Positions 1-13,100 of a DNA stretch of 64,000 nt are shown here, one piece after another. Position 1 is the first letter of the stretch. Every line of letters starts with the position of its first letter. The stretch is from assembly GCA_051294375.1 (NCBI GenBank), contig CM119266.1:935554-999553 (forward strand), given 5' to 3'. The notes under the pieces were generated by a model that saw only the letters and a list, made by a program, of their open reading frames with translations, searched no databases and had not been told where the DNA came from. The translations under genes were made by a program, and so were the position numbers. Origin of the DNA: Paraspadella gotoi. Lineage: Eukaryota; Chaetognatha.

Positions 1-1171
1 AGGAGCGTTGTGGGGGTGGGGGAGGAAATTTGGGGTTCGAGTGACGAGTAGACTGATTTGGGGATGTGGTTTGCGGTGTGTGACACTGTGTGTGTGGGAA
101 GGGGCGGTTTAAGTCGTAATGGTTTTGCTATTACTATTTTTTTCTTTGTCAGCTGTCGTATTTTGTTTTTTTTTCCCTCTCCCAAATTTTAGCTAAAATT
201 TTTTTGGGGTTATTTAATATTTTTTTCTTTAGTGCTATCGTTTTGCTTTCTTGTTTTGTTATGTTGTCTTCATAAGGTTTTGCGCTTAGACTTTGTCTTA
301 AAAAAACTGTTTTTTCTTGTCGAGTTGAAAACTTTTGAGCGTCATTCGATGAACATGTTATAAAAACAATATTCCATACTTTAAAGAATAGTAGTTAGGT
401 TAGTAGTTAATATTTGTGTTTTAGTTTGTTGCTTTAATCAGGAAATACAATTTTATTTCATAATATTATTTCCGAATTTTATGTTTGGGAAAAAAGTTTG
501 ACTTGGCTGAAGTTCTACGACCTAACAAAGACGTAGATTTTTAATTTAAAGATATATTTGCATACTTGCATATATATACGAGATATCTTGTACAATGTAC
601 CTCAGTGGACGTACTCCCGCGTTTTAAAACTACTTGCATTCATACATTGATTCGTACACAACATTTTTTTAGACAGAAAACAATAATGTAGTTGTAAAAA
701 CTATGATGATCGTTTGTCCTCGTTCCGCAACTTCCTTCTTCTTTTGTATCTCGATTTTGATATTACAATCAAAGGATAAAAAACTGACTATGATTAATGT
801 TGACGCTCTGGTGGCTCCATACAATGACAGCACTGAAAGTTAGTCAGCTATTTTTGTATGAAATTGGTACAACCAATATAAAAATTATCCATTCATTTAA
901 TAAATAAGCTATCTTGCCCCTTACTAATATCGGGTAACTATTATATGTACGAGAGCAGATTAAAAAAAACTTTTAAAAGGTTTTGAATAGATAATAACCA
1001 TAATAATAACTATTTTATACATCATACATAAAGTAACAATTTTTTTCAAGAATACGCTACATAAAAATAAGAAAAATAAAAATTGGATTAAAAACTCAAG
1101 AAGAAAAATACATTATTTTCTGGCGTCAAGAAAATGATTGGGTTTTCGGTGGAAGGCAATCATTTAATTTT
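1..1171. other. Non-coding flank with a repeat fragment
   Basis: This is AT-rich sequence without an open frame or splice-consistent exon that I can support. It lies downstream of the stop codon of the MACPF-kringle gene. Positions about 857-925 hold a partial reverse-orientation copy of dispersed repeat family A, described at 6545. Confidence 0.5.
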
Positions 1172-4100
1172 CTAACAGCGCTTGATGTTGCAGAACCCAT
1201 AGGTATATGTTGCGTCCCCCTTCAAGATGTAGCACCAAGGGCCGCCATTGGATTTGGAGGGATTTCTGCAATAGTTATCTTTGAGACCCTCGTCGGGTTT
1301 TCTACAATGGAGAACAAGTTTAGAAGATTGAATTCAGAATTGACTTCATGTTTAATTTTGCACAATTTTTCTTTATTTCTATTTATCTCTAACAATTTTG
1401 AAACAGATTAATTTTCAAATTTTCTTCAATTGATTTATTATCAATGTATTTTATTCTGACACGATTACTTATTAGAACTTTCTAGTTTCTTGTTAATTTT
1501 ACCTTTTTCGCTTCAATATTTAATATTTGGAAAGCGGTAACGAGGTTTGAACGAAAATAGTTATTAAGAAAGTGTAGGGATTCCTGATTTAGATGAGAAC
1601 ATTGTTTGAGCAGTGCTTAATCTCAATCTTAATCTTAATCTCAATCTTAATCTAAATCTTAATCTCAATCTTAATCTCAATCTTAATCTCAATCCAAATA
1701 CCAAAAGATAAATGTAGATAAGTAACTTTATTAAAAATTCAATATCAAAAGAAAAAGAAGCATAATAAATTAGTGAAACAGGTTTTTTGTTTTTTCCATA
1801 TAATCTCATTTCCACTCTGACGATTCCATCGAAACTTGATTTCCAGCTTAATCACACACTTTCCTACCCACATTCAAAATTTCAAGTCAATCGCCCAGTA
1901 CAACTATGAGTAATTGGCGTTCAAATAGTGAAATAGATTTTTTTGTTTTTTCCATTTAAACTAATTTCCACTCGCACGATTCCATCGAAACTTTACATCC
2001 AACTCAATCACACAATTCCCTACCCACACAGATAATTTCATTCAAATCTATCCATCCAATCACGAGTAATTGGAGTTTTTTGCTAAGGTGGGACGGACGG
2101 GCAGACAGAGAGACGGACAGTCGGACATCGTTTTTTTTTTGGCATAATTTATCATAATTCGACATTCTCACATGATATATGCGATTGCCCGACAAGATTG
2201 AGGGGGCGGATCGACAAAGTGATCCGACTAAAAAGTGATCGTGGAAAGATTCAGGATCAACTTGGGGTTTTAGAAAATCTCGTCTTTTTAATCATAAATG
2301 TTATCTCATAAATGATAACCATTTAAACACTTAAAAACTCCATGTTGATGATGCGTTTAATTTACTTCCTGTTAAACTTACTGTTAAACTTACTTCTTCG
2401 GATTATAAATTGGAGACGGAGATTTCCACCAAGAAAGACAATCTACTCCGGCTTTTGTTTTTTTGATCCTTCCGCGGTAATCGACGCCGATTCCTCGGTA
2501 GCATTCCGAGCCTTTGGATTTTAAACATAGTTGAATCGTTTTTGAGTATTTTAAATGATATTCAAAGATTTTTTTTCCTTTTTATCCAAATAATAAAAAA
2601 AATTATAGACAATATTACATAATACATATCAGGAAATATGTCATTTTGTATATAACTGGAAAGCGAGCTTAATTTTCCAAGATACAAAATTTTTCAAAAG
2701 ATTTAATTACTAAAATTTAGTTTTTTTTTGTCAGTGCGAAAGGAGTTAAATTATTACTGCAATATGTCATTGACCCAATGGCACGTATCTTTCATTTGAT
2801 AGAACTTTTTAAAATATTATATTAAAAATACAAGAAATACAAGTGTAATAATATTCAATTATAAATCATCCTTACAATTGACTGGGAAAATCTCCACTTC
2901 ACAAATGTTAAGGGATTCTTTGCCGAATTTCTGAATCCTGACTCGATCTCCCGCGATGCCTTTCGGTCCGCAATCCACTTCGATCTTTGGCGAGAAATTC
3001 TCGAACATCTTCTCGGTCAGTCGGTCAGCTTTGCAGTTGGCCACTTTGAACTGACCCTTCCAAATCTCCACGCGAAACGGAAAGAGTCTCCGCCAAAATT
3101 TGATGATCTCCATGCGATTCCATATTCTCACGTGACCAACTAGTCAAAGAAGGTAACTTATAACGGCAAACGGTAAATAGCAATAAATATAAGTCTTCGT
3201 ATACTATTATATCTTAACTAAGTAAAAGCTATTCAAAATATTAATATTTTTTTAGTATTTAAAATTTAACTTTATTTAACAAATCCAAATCTGCAAAACA
3301 AATAAAATATCATATTAAAATATAGAAATTTTATAGGGTCAGAAGTACCAGGAAAACTAACAAGGGTCAGTAGTACTATAAGTTAATATTTCCCGAGGCA
3401 CAATTTTGTTTCAAGATGAATTTTGAATTTTTACTATGCTTTACTGGTTAATTATAAAAACTTACTGGTTTCGACTTTTTCCAACAAAATGTCTACCCAA
3501 GAATCAGACACAGGGTTTGTACCAAAGCATGTCTCAGAATTCCACCTATGACTGGAGACGACATAGTTGTTTAATGACAAGCTTTTATTATAATCATTTA
3601 TGTTAAAATGATAGAAAGTCTTTTTTGAGTATGGAAATAAATATTATAAAATTATTAAAATTTTAAACAGCCAACTTATAAAAGATTTTTATAATAAGTT
3701 TTACTGGATGTTGTGGATATGATTTTTGAAATATTTGGTTTAAAATTAGAATCAAAGACGTAGTACATATTTCAGATGTATTATTATTCAAAAATAAAAT
3801 AAAAAGTTTTAAAAACACTTACGTTTTAAAATAGCCATTATCTATCAAATTCTGAGGATTGTTTAGATTCCAGCGAGATGAAGCATCAGTCGATTTGGCA
3901 CGAAATTTTGTACCTTAAACAGATTGGATTAAATTTTGAAGCTTATAAAACAATTTTCTCTATTTCGTGCTCTCTTTTTTTTTGTTAAGTGTAGAAAATC
4001 TTTTGTATATCTTATATTAAGTATTAAAATTATTGACGTGTAGCTTATACTACTAAACATTCTTTTTTATTTAAAATATAGCGTGCCTTGCCCTGGTTCG

Positions 4101-7100
4101 CCACGCGAATTTGGTCTCTCTCTTTCTCTGCTTGTCACCTTAAATCATCCTTGTAAATTAAGCGTTGACAATCGACTGAATTTAAAAAGCTGGTTCAAGA
4201 ATAAACGAAAAAAGCTAAGAAACTAATATAAACTGATATATCTTTTAAAAGTGCAGATCGGCAGATTCAAAAACACTGAAGTCTTTCGAGTTAATTAGTT
4301 CAATTTGCCAAACAAATCAAACAAACTCCAAAAAAAAAACAAAAAAAAAAAAACAAAGACGAATCAACGAATCAAATTATATAATCCCATTTACAGGAAA
4401 CGAGACGTCATATCAAAAAAAAAAAAGATGAGAGAAGTGACCCATTGAGAAACGTGAATCAAAATCTCTAGTGATGCCTATTTATTTACACATTACGGTT
4501 GTACAGCTGTCTCCCTCTCTCTCTCATCTCTCTCTCTTTCTATCTATAATCTCTATCTCTCTCTCATTAGCTAATTTCTCTAAAGTTTAATCGATAGACT
4601 TTGGGTAAAGCTTAATCTTTCTCGCTTGTTTACGACAATACAGCTCACCTTTTTCACGTGCTTCGTACTTACATTTTTCTTCTCGTTGAAAAACTTCGAT
4701 TTCACAAATTGTCATGGGCGAACTGTTCAACTTGGTCAGCCTCACCGCGTCCGCCTTCGACCCGACGTTGCAACAGTCAACGTGGATTTTCTTCGACAAC
4801 TCCTTGAACTTGGCCTCGAAGCAGGACCCCACCACTTTGCCGTCGGCCAGGAGTTGGAGGCGAAAGGGGAAGAGATTATTCCACTTTTTGAGGTCGTCGG
4901 CCCGATTGTAAATGTCAATGTAATCGACTCGGGAGTGAGAGCGAGGTCGTGGTTGGGGGGGGGGATTAAGAATGTATAGAAATTATTTCCTCGTAACAAG
5001 GAAAGTACTTTATATGATCAAAAGATGTATCATATGAATGTAAGATTGAAAAATGTAAGAAATTATTGAAGGAGACCCAACAAGAATTAAAAGTAAAACA
5101 TAACTCTATTTCCAGAACACAACACTAACTTCACCTTCCCAAATTGAGTTTTTAGATATAATGATAATAAAAATTTTTTTAAAGAAAGAGCAATATATAT
5201 TTGTTTAAATAATATTGATTAAATACTAAATCCTTTATAAAATATAAAAATGGAAAATAGTGAAACAAGTAATTTCGGTATCAGCACTTAGTCTAGTTTG
5301 TTAACAAATAAAAAAGATTTTCATAATATGTCACTATGTATGATATAAAAAACATAATAAAAACTCATAGAATTTCAGCCGATTTCAATCAACCAGATTT
5401 AGTTCCTAAAGATACATCTTATCACTCATCAGTTATTAATTAAATCTCATCCACATTTGTCCGCCCTTTTAAAGAAATCTAAAAATGTTTTTCATTCAAA
5501 AAATACTAAAAAAGAATTCGATATTCTTCAGAAATTACAATATGATTTTTTTCTTTGATCGATTTTCCGATTTTAATTTGCTGAGCGCACTTTTAAAAAG
5601 ATTAAATTAAAGATTTTATATTGTGATTAAACTTTCTTTCGTTGTGTTTGGGTTATTTGAGATTAAAGACGAAATCTTTTACATCAACGATTTTTATTTT
5701 TAAAGGTGCATACAAGTTTCGGCTTTCATTCAAGCCTTCATCAGTGATTTGACAATTCACAATTTGATCTTTTTTAAATTGACTTTGGGAGAGAGAGAGA
5801 GAAAGATTTCGTCTTTAATCTCAGATTTTATATTTAACAAACACACCTATTATTTATAATATAAATATAAAAAAATATTAAGTTAGGTCAATTTCTTTTT
5901 AATATCAAAATTATAAATCAAAAATCGTTCAACTACCATAAATAATTTCTTTAAGAACCAAATTTATTGGTTAAGGAATTTTTTCTCTATATTTTTTCAA
6001 ATCAATTTTAAACATTTGAAACTTTTCCAACAACCTTAGACGGCTTCTACGATAATCAGCATACGAGAAAAAGTTGTTTTTGCCAAAAAAGAGAGGTTTT
6101 TCCGGAAATTTAGTCCATTTGGATCACTGTGCGCCGCCCGTGCCGAATATTTTAACACGAGATCCAACGATTAAGAAAAACGCAGAATAAAGTTTTATAA
6201 GTTTATTTCTTTGTAAAAAGGTTCATTGGAAACTCGTAAAAACGGAGTTTCGTCACAGGAGTTTATGAGTCTTCAAGAGAAACTAAAAAATGATCACAAA
6301 TCTCTCTTCGTACCTGTAAACCGTTAAAAAAATTATATTTATTTGTGAACTTACTTGACAATTTTTTTCCTAGATCTACTTCAACAAACGGATCTTTAAC
6401 ACTCTTTGAAGTAAAACACCTTCCCGAGTCCCATTTTGAGCTGCAAATTGAAAAAGCAGATTTAAAGTTGTACAGTAAATAGTACTAATTAAAGGATTAA
6501 ATTGATTGATTCTTTCGATTATATATATTGATTGATTGATTGAAAGCTTGCAGGGACCTGCTATGTAATTATCTTGTAAGAGTGATGGAGGCCTTAAACC
6601 ACAAAGCCTGTCCAAAGTCAGGGGCAAGATAGCTTATTTATTAAATGAATGGATAATTTTTATATTGGTTGTACCAATTTTATAAAATTCAGCTCCTGTT
6701 TTTGATGCTAGTGCGGAGTACAATAGATATTCCCGATCTAATACTTTAGGGAGTGGTCTTTTCATACAATTGAAACATTCTTTGAAATATTTTCTACTTC
6801 ATTGATAGGGAAGCCAGGAAGGCGTGAATCGGGACTGTGGAGAGAGTCTTATTGAAAGCTGCAGGGCCTGCTATGTAATTATCTTGTAAGAGTGATGGAG
6901 GCCTTAACACACCAAAGCCTGTCCAAATTCAGGGGCAAGATAGCTTATTATTAAATGAATGGATAATTTTTATATTGGCTTGTACCAATTTCATATATTC
7001 TTTCGATTTATATGAAGATGCTCCATTGAGATATAACCAGTACCTAACCCTAACCCTAATCCTTATCCCTAACTGCTTATCGAATCTTTAAACTTAAAAA

Positions 7101-10100
7101 TTAACATAAAATAATTATGATCTTAGAGGAAATAGGCGTTTTGGGAAAAAATTTAAAAATATACTCACAAAATTCCATCCACCACATTTCCGGGAGTGGA
7201 TCCTTTTTCTGCGGATGTCGCTTGGACTGGTTGAAATCGAGCCGAAGTAAAAGCTGAAATTGATAAACAGAAAGCTATCTAAAACATTTTCCAGGGTTTC
7301 TTGAAATTTAGATTATTAAACTTTATTATTTTTTTTATATTCTGGATATATTTGATGAAAATAACTTTTTAATCTTTAAAGATTTAAACTAAAAAATGAT
7401 AAAAATCAGTAGTGAGGGTAGTGAGGATTACAAAAGTATTTATATTCCGAATATACAATCTTATTTATAATTATAAGAATAAATATTCTAATTATAATAA
7501 TCTCTTAAATTTTTTCTGTCGATTTAAATTTAGTCTTATCAATCATAGAGATGAAAAAATGTTGAGAACATAAAATCGCTATTTATATTATTATTATATT
7601 TATATTTGCATTTTTCATTTTAGTTAAGTATTGTATTTTTAACTTTGACTAACTTAATTTCTCAAATCAATAATGCTTTTAAATATTATGTTTTTAATTT
7701 TGCATTTATATTTATATTTATATTTCAAGGTTTTGACAAACTTAATTCTGCGCCTTCTCCTCTTTCTTCTCCTCGTGCTTCCTTCTCACCTCGTTTAAAA
7801 TTAATCCGCATGATTTGGACGATTATAATTTTCTAATATAATCTTACCTTCTTTAGCGTAATAAACCCGGACAGGCGAACAGATAGATAGAAAAGTGATT
7901 TAGAAAGAAGTGAATAATAACAAAATAAAATATTAAATCGACGGACCTGTTTCGCATAAACCACCAGTGAAATCCGCCTTGCACACACAATCGAATCCCC
8001 AGAAGCTGTTTTTTATACAATCGCCGCCGTTGTAACACGGATTTTTTGCACATATTGATGCGACTATTGAAAATACAAAAAAACATGATTTATTGATTAT
8101 AATTACATTGAATTCAAGTCAAGGGATGATCGGAAAGGTTTTTTTTATCAACTTGTTATCTATCGGCATAAAGAATCTTTTTCCTTATTATATTATATTT
8201 TTTAAACGACTCTCTAAGTTGATCTTGTTCACAGAAATTATATATTAAATTTCTCTTCTTTCATGACTTAGCAACCACGTTATCTTCGTTTTTGACTCCT
8301 TGTAATAACATAAAATATATGCTAACTTAAAAACCAAGCATTTACTTTATAAATAAAAAAAATTAAACAAAAGAAACATCAATTTCGATTCTTTGGGATG
8401 AGTGAATAATCATTATTTTTGGAAGATAAAACCAACTTACCCTCACAAAATTTTCCCGAATAGTGATTAGGACATTCACACAAAAAGCCAAAACTTGAGC
8501 TTACTACACATTTTCCTCCATTTTTACAGGGATTTATTTTACAAACATGTTCACCTGTAGAAAAATGAATTAATGAGAAAATTGTGTTATATAAAATTAA
8601 ACCATTACATAGTAATTTCTTTAACACTACCAAAATTTTGTATTTTTTTACTAAAATTATAATTTTTTTTTTGATTTAGGTAAGAACAAATTAATCATAT
8701 TTTTTAATTCTTGTGATAGAAACTCAATCACATTTATATTGTGGATAAGGCGCTAAATGGGCTGAAGATGACTATCCGTAACTTCTATAACCGCCTTTCG
8801 TAGCTATGGAACTGGTCCTGGGCTTGGAACCAGGCTTGAGGGAATGCCACACCCACAAGGCAGCTTACGGCCGTCCTCACAAAGGTGAAGTGAAAGTTTG
8901 GAATTGAAATTTAGCAATTATATCTTGAAAACTATCATATTAGTGAATACTAATCTAAAGTTTTTTTTCTTTTTTTACAAATGTAGTAGCCCAGTCAGCT
9001 TATTTTGTATATAGTACTACCCTTATATAATGTCAAAATTTCAAAATGGTTTTTTTTTTATTCTGAGAACAGATTCAAATTCCTCGTTAAAAGTTGATAA
9101 AAAAAATATAAATCTTTTTCAACAATTATGTCCTTAAGAAGGTTAAAATTACAAAAAACTATATTTTTAAGCTGGAAATTGAAAATCTGTGTCTTAAATA
9201 TAGTTTTTTACATTTTTGACTCACTTAATAAAATAATTTTTAAAAAAGAATTATACTTTCTTTTATCAACTTTTTGCAAGGAATCCAAATCCGATCTTAA
9301 AATTTGAAAATTTGCATTTGTAAATTTTTTCCTATTATATACTTATTACTATATATAAATATAGCTCACTGGTGCCCACTAATGTATAAAATTAAAAAAT
9401 AAATTTACCAAAGTATTTTTAATGGTTTTTATGTTCATGTTTTATATGCTAAATTTTAATTTTTTAAAATTTTATCATTTTTACATCACTCTAGTACCTC
9501 ACGCTTCCCGCGGGCTAGGTACCGGATTGGGATTGAACCCGGTTTCTAGTGGTCATGAGCTGATGGCTTTACTCAATGAGCCACCGGGGCAGTACTGAAG
9601 GTATCATGTTTATAGGCGGGGTGAACCTAGGCAATGCCCGACTACAATATCGAATCTTACTACTACGATATTTAATATTATAAGTTACCTTGGCAAGTTC
9701 CATTTACGGCGTTAGTACCCTTAGGACAGGGATTACATTGAATTTTCGAATCAATTTCAACAACACCTCCAATTTTACATTGACATTTATTTTCTTTTTC
9801 TACAAATTTTGAAGGACATTTTTCAGTACAAATAAAACTTATATGATTAAGTATTACTTTTTTGTTAACACATTTAATACAAGACTTTGGGTCATTTGCT
9901 TTGTTGCAACCAATACACTGCTTATGACATTGTAATTTACAAACGCCATTAACTAGAGCTAAATCCTTACCACATGCAAGCCTAGGCTTTTCTTTAACTA
10001 CTCTAACATCATTAATACTAATTTTTTTCTCTCCACTACCAAATGTGTAGTACATCATATCATATTTAATGAAATCAGAATAAGTATGAGATGTCAACAC

Positions 10101-13100
10101 TATTCCTACTTCAGATTCTTCTGGAGCTTTCCCATAATCGATTCTCAAACCATCTGCTGATGCAGAAATGCATATAAAGAAACCTGTAAATAGTGTTTCT
10201 TTGCCCGTTGTTACTGCCTGGTCCGAATGCTGACTCCTTGCTATTTTCATTCCTTGGTAGTATACAACACCTGACGGGGTCATTTGAAGGTAAAACCACT
10301 TTTTATAATCTTCTGGCACGCCAGAGAATACGAAATATATATTTCCACTTGAAGCAGCATGAAAGTAAATGCAAGATCCTTTTTCAGTAACTCTCACTTT
10401 ATGAGTGTTCGACCATTTTATTGAACAAGGAACAAAACCCACTGCTCCAACACTGCGTTTCAATAAACTTATAGGATCTATTTCCCTTACAGAAGCGAGC
10501 GGGTATTTTAACCATGACAATTTATAGTCCGACTTATCGATATCCAAATAAAGTAACCCTGATGTTTCATCATATATCATTGGCAATTGGGCAACACAAA
10601 TTCTAAATTTTTCTATTGAACTTGGGCAGCTGTTTTCAATACTGAACTTTCCTAGTGGTCGTTTGGTGAACCACAAGTTACGGGAGAATTTGACAAGAAA
10701 TTCTGCATTTTTCAATATTCCTGGTAAATTATAACGCATGTAGAAAACGACTTTATAAACATTAGACATGAGTTCTTTCCATGAAGGCCAATATTTAAGT
10801 CTGTGATGAATTCTTCATATTCTATAGTTTCAGATTCACAACCTGCTTCTCCGCCGGGAATATCAAAGTTTGTAGTCGAAAATGGACCTTCCGCCATGTA
10901 AATGTTCTCTGCTCTTTCTAACGCAAGTCTTTGTTTCATTAAAGCTTCCATAAAAATTTCCTTAGAATGACCAAATTTACAAATATTTTTTCGTTTCACG
11001 ACAAATGTTTTGTTTGTTATCACTTTCAACCTTATCATATTCAAAGTAAGATAGCCCACTGTTTCTATCCATTTTTAAGTTTTTTTTTTGGAAGCACGCA
11101 GTTTGAGGACTTTCCGAGGGAAATAATGAGTCGGTATTCATGTTGAGAATACTGCTGATTTTTCCGAGCGTGAACTCAAAAGGTCTTTGAAACTCATCTA
11201 TGCTGTCCAACCATTTTATAAACAACTCACGAAATCTTGGGGTGTAAAAATCTGTAATTGCTGCTGCGATTTCAGGATCACCTCCTTTAGCCTCAATTTT
11301 AGTCTTTATAAACTAGATTGTCTGCCTCTTTGTACCCTTGATTCTTTTTCTTTTTATTTAAAGCAACTTCTTGCTTTTGAGTAGCTTGTGCCTGCTGTCT
11401 TGCTTTACTATATTTGCCTCCAAGGCCCAAAAACCCTACAGAAAACTCTTTTTGTTGGTAGCTGCTTCTCAAACCCCCATCATTGAGGCAAACTCAGATT
11501 GTGCCTGACTTGCAAACTGATCTGTATTAAGTTTTGACCTACTTTTAGACGTTTTTAATATTCTCAGTTCACCTCCAAATTTTGCTGATTTAACATAATG
11601 TGTTCCCCATCGAAGAATAAAATTTTGAAATTTAATATCTCCATTCACACTCCAGTATGAATGCGGTAGTCTGAGAAAGTCGTTCAAAAAACTAGCCGAC
11701 AAATCCGTAGGTTTTATTTCATCAAGTACGATTTCAAACAATTTCAAATCAGCTTCCAAAACTGCGATCATATGGGTGGCTGATCCACCGATTTGATTCG
11801 GCATTCAAAGAAGCAACATTAGCTTTTCTTCTTCCTTTGCTTCTTCCCCTGCTTCTTCCATATCCCTCACCATATCCACCACCGATTGACTGACCAATAG
11901 CAGCTCCCAATTTCGCTCCTGCATCGGCACCTGCTTGAGCTCCTTGGGTACCTCCAGCCTGTGAGCCGGCTGCCGCTCCACCAGCCATTCCTACCAGACC
12001 ACCAATCATTCCAAGGTTTCCTCCAATACTTTTTCCTTGTCCAAAAGATTCTGCTTCCATTTGAAACATCGTTTGCTGTTCAGATGTTGCTGCTTTTTCT
12101 TGCAAATAATGAACATATTTTTCAGCATTTTGAAAGGTTTCTGTATGAATTGTATAGTCGTATATTCCAAATGCGTTCATGCAATCTGGTACATCTTTGT
12201 TCATAAAAGTAGCTTTTCCCGCGCAAGTTCTTTGAATGATGCTCTTTCTACGACTTTCTGATGAATAGAAGCCTCGGCCGTCAAAACCAACACCCAGAAA
12301 GTTTGCTGCATCAATTTGATTGAGACATATTGGCGAATTTCGAGCGAAATCATAGCATGGATCTCCGATTTGATAATTATTTCCGAAACAGCCGTTCATC
12401 ATTGCCACTCCTACTCCCATAGGCCAAGTCGAAGCCAGCTCATTTTCTCCCTCTGGTTCATTCTCTACTTTATCTGGAGTTGCTTCAATTTTCCAACCTG
12501 ATGGCTCGTATTCTTCGACTCCATCGAAGCCTTGCAACCTTTCAAAAGTAACATCTTTTGCCTTCAAGTCTTTCAATACTTCCAAACCTTCCTTTGCCTC
12601 ATCTTCTTCTATCAAAGAATCAGGTCTTTTCATTATTTTGTCATGTACACTGTCCAATTCCTTGTTTTTGCTCTGTTTTTCTAATGTGTCAGCTGGAAAA
12701 AGATTATTCCTTTTAGTAGGTATTCGATAGTTATCATCTGTTATAATTTTATCTTTTAAATGCTTTTTAAATGCTTATAACTTAAAACAATATTTTACAA
12801 TCAAGCAAGTAACTTCAACTTCAGGTGTAGTTAACTTATTTTAAATTAAAAGTTTCATCGTAAATACATATTGTTGACAAATATAAATTGTAGGAAAGTA
12901 ATATTAACTGATCATTTGTATTAACAAAAGTAAAAAAAGGTTGCCGATCATTAAACCATAATATATTTTAGTTTGTTTTAAATGGATTATCAATTAAATA
13001 ATTAAATTAAGAATTGTTTTGTTTTATTGACTTTTAATTGACTTTGCTCACCGATGCCACTGAGATCCATTTGCGCGAAAATCATCCCCGGAAAGAGAGC

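Larger units (their letters stand above)
1172..2511 (-). other. Kringle domain split over two exons
   Basis: Exon 2511-2394 encodes the first half (ECYRGIGVDYRG...C.SW) and exon 1301-1172 the second half (GLKDNYCRNPS...GPWCY...C...C, then TAG). They join in phase 2 to give the NYCRNP and PWCY signatures in correct order. Kringles are disulfide-linked binding modules of animal extracellular proteins. The 2394 donor GTAAGTTTAACA is followed directly by a second identical 12-mer. Confidence 0.9.
4673..7253 (-). other. First fucolectin-type (FTP) domain, three exons
   Basis: Exons 7253-7169, 6440-6355 and 4927-4673 (85, 86 and 255 nt) chain with phases 1, 2, 1 and 1. Their translation matches the eel-fucolectin/tachylectin-4/pentraxin (F5/8 type C-like) fold: a VVDGI stretch, a CFTS...PFVEVDLGKK segment, an IYNRADD strand and a closing TICEIEVF strand. 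The family typically binds fucose-type glycans through a Ca-stabilised beta sandwich. Whether the sugar-binding His and Arg residues are kept was not determined. Confidence 0.85.

Noticed and set aside
6376-8086. Small open frames at 6376-6627 and 7853-8086
   Set aside because: Each only partly overlaps a real exon in another frame; the splice-consistent FTP and EGF exons explain the coding signal.
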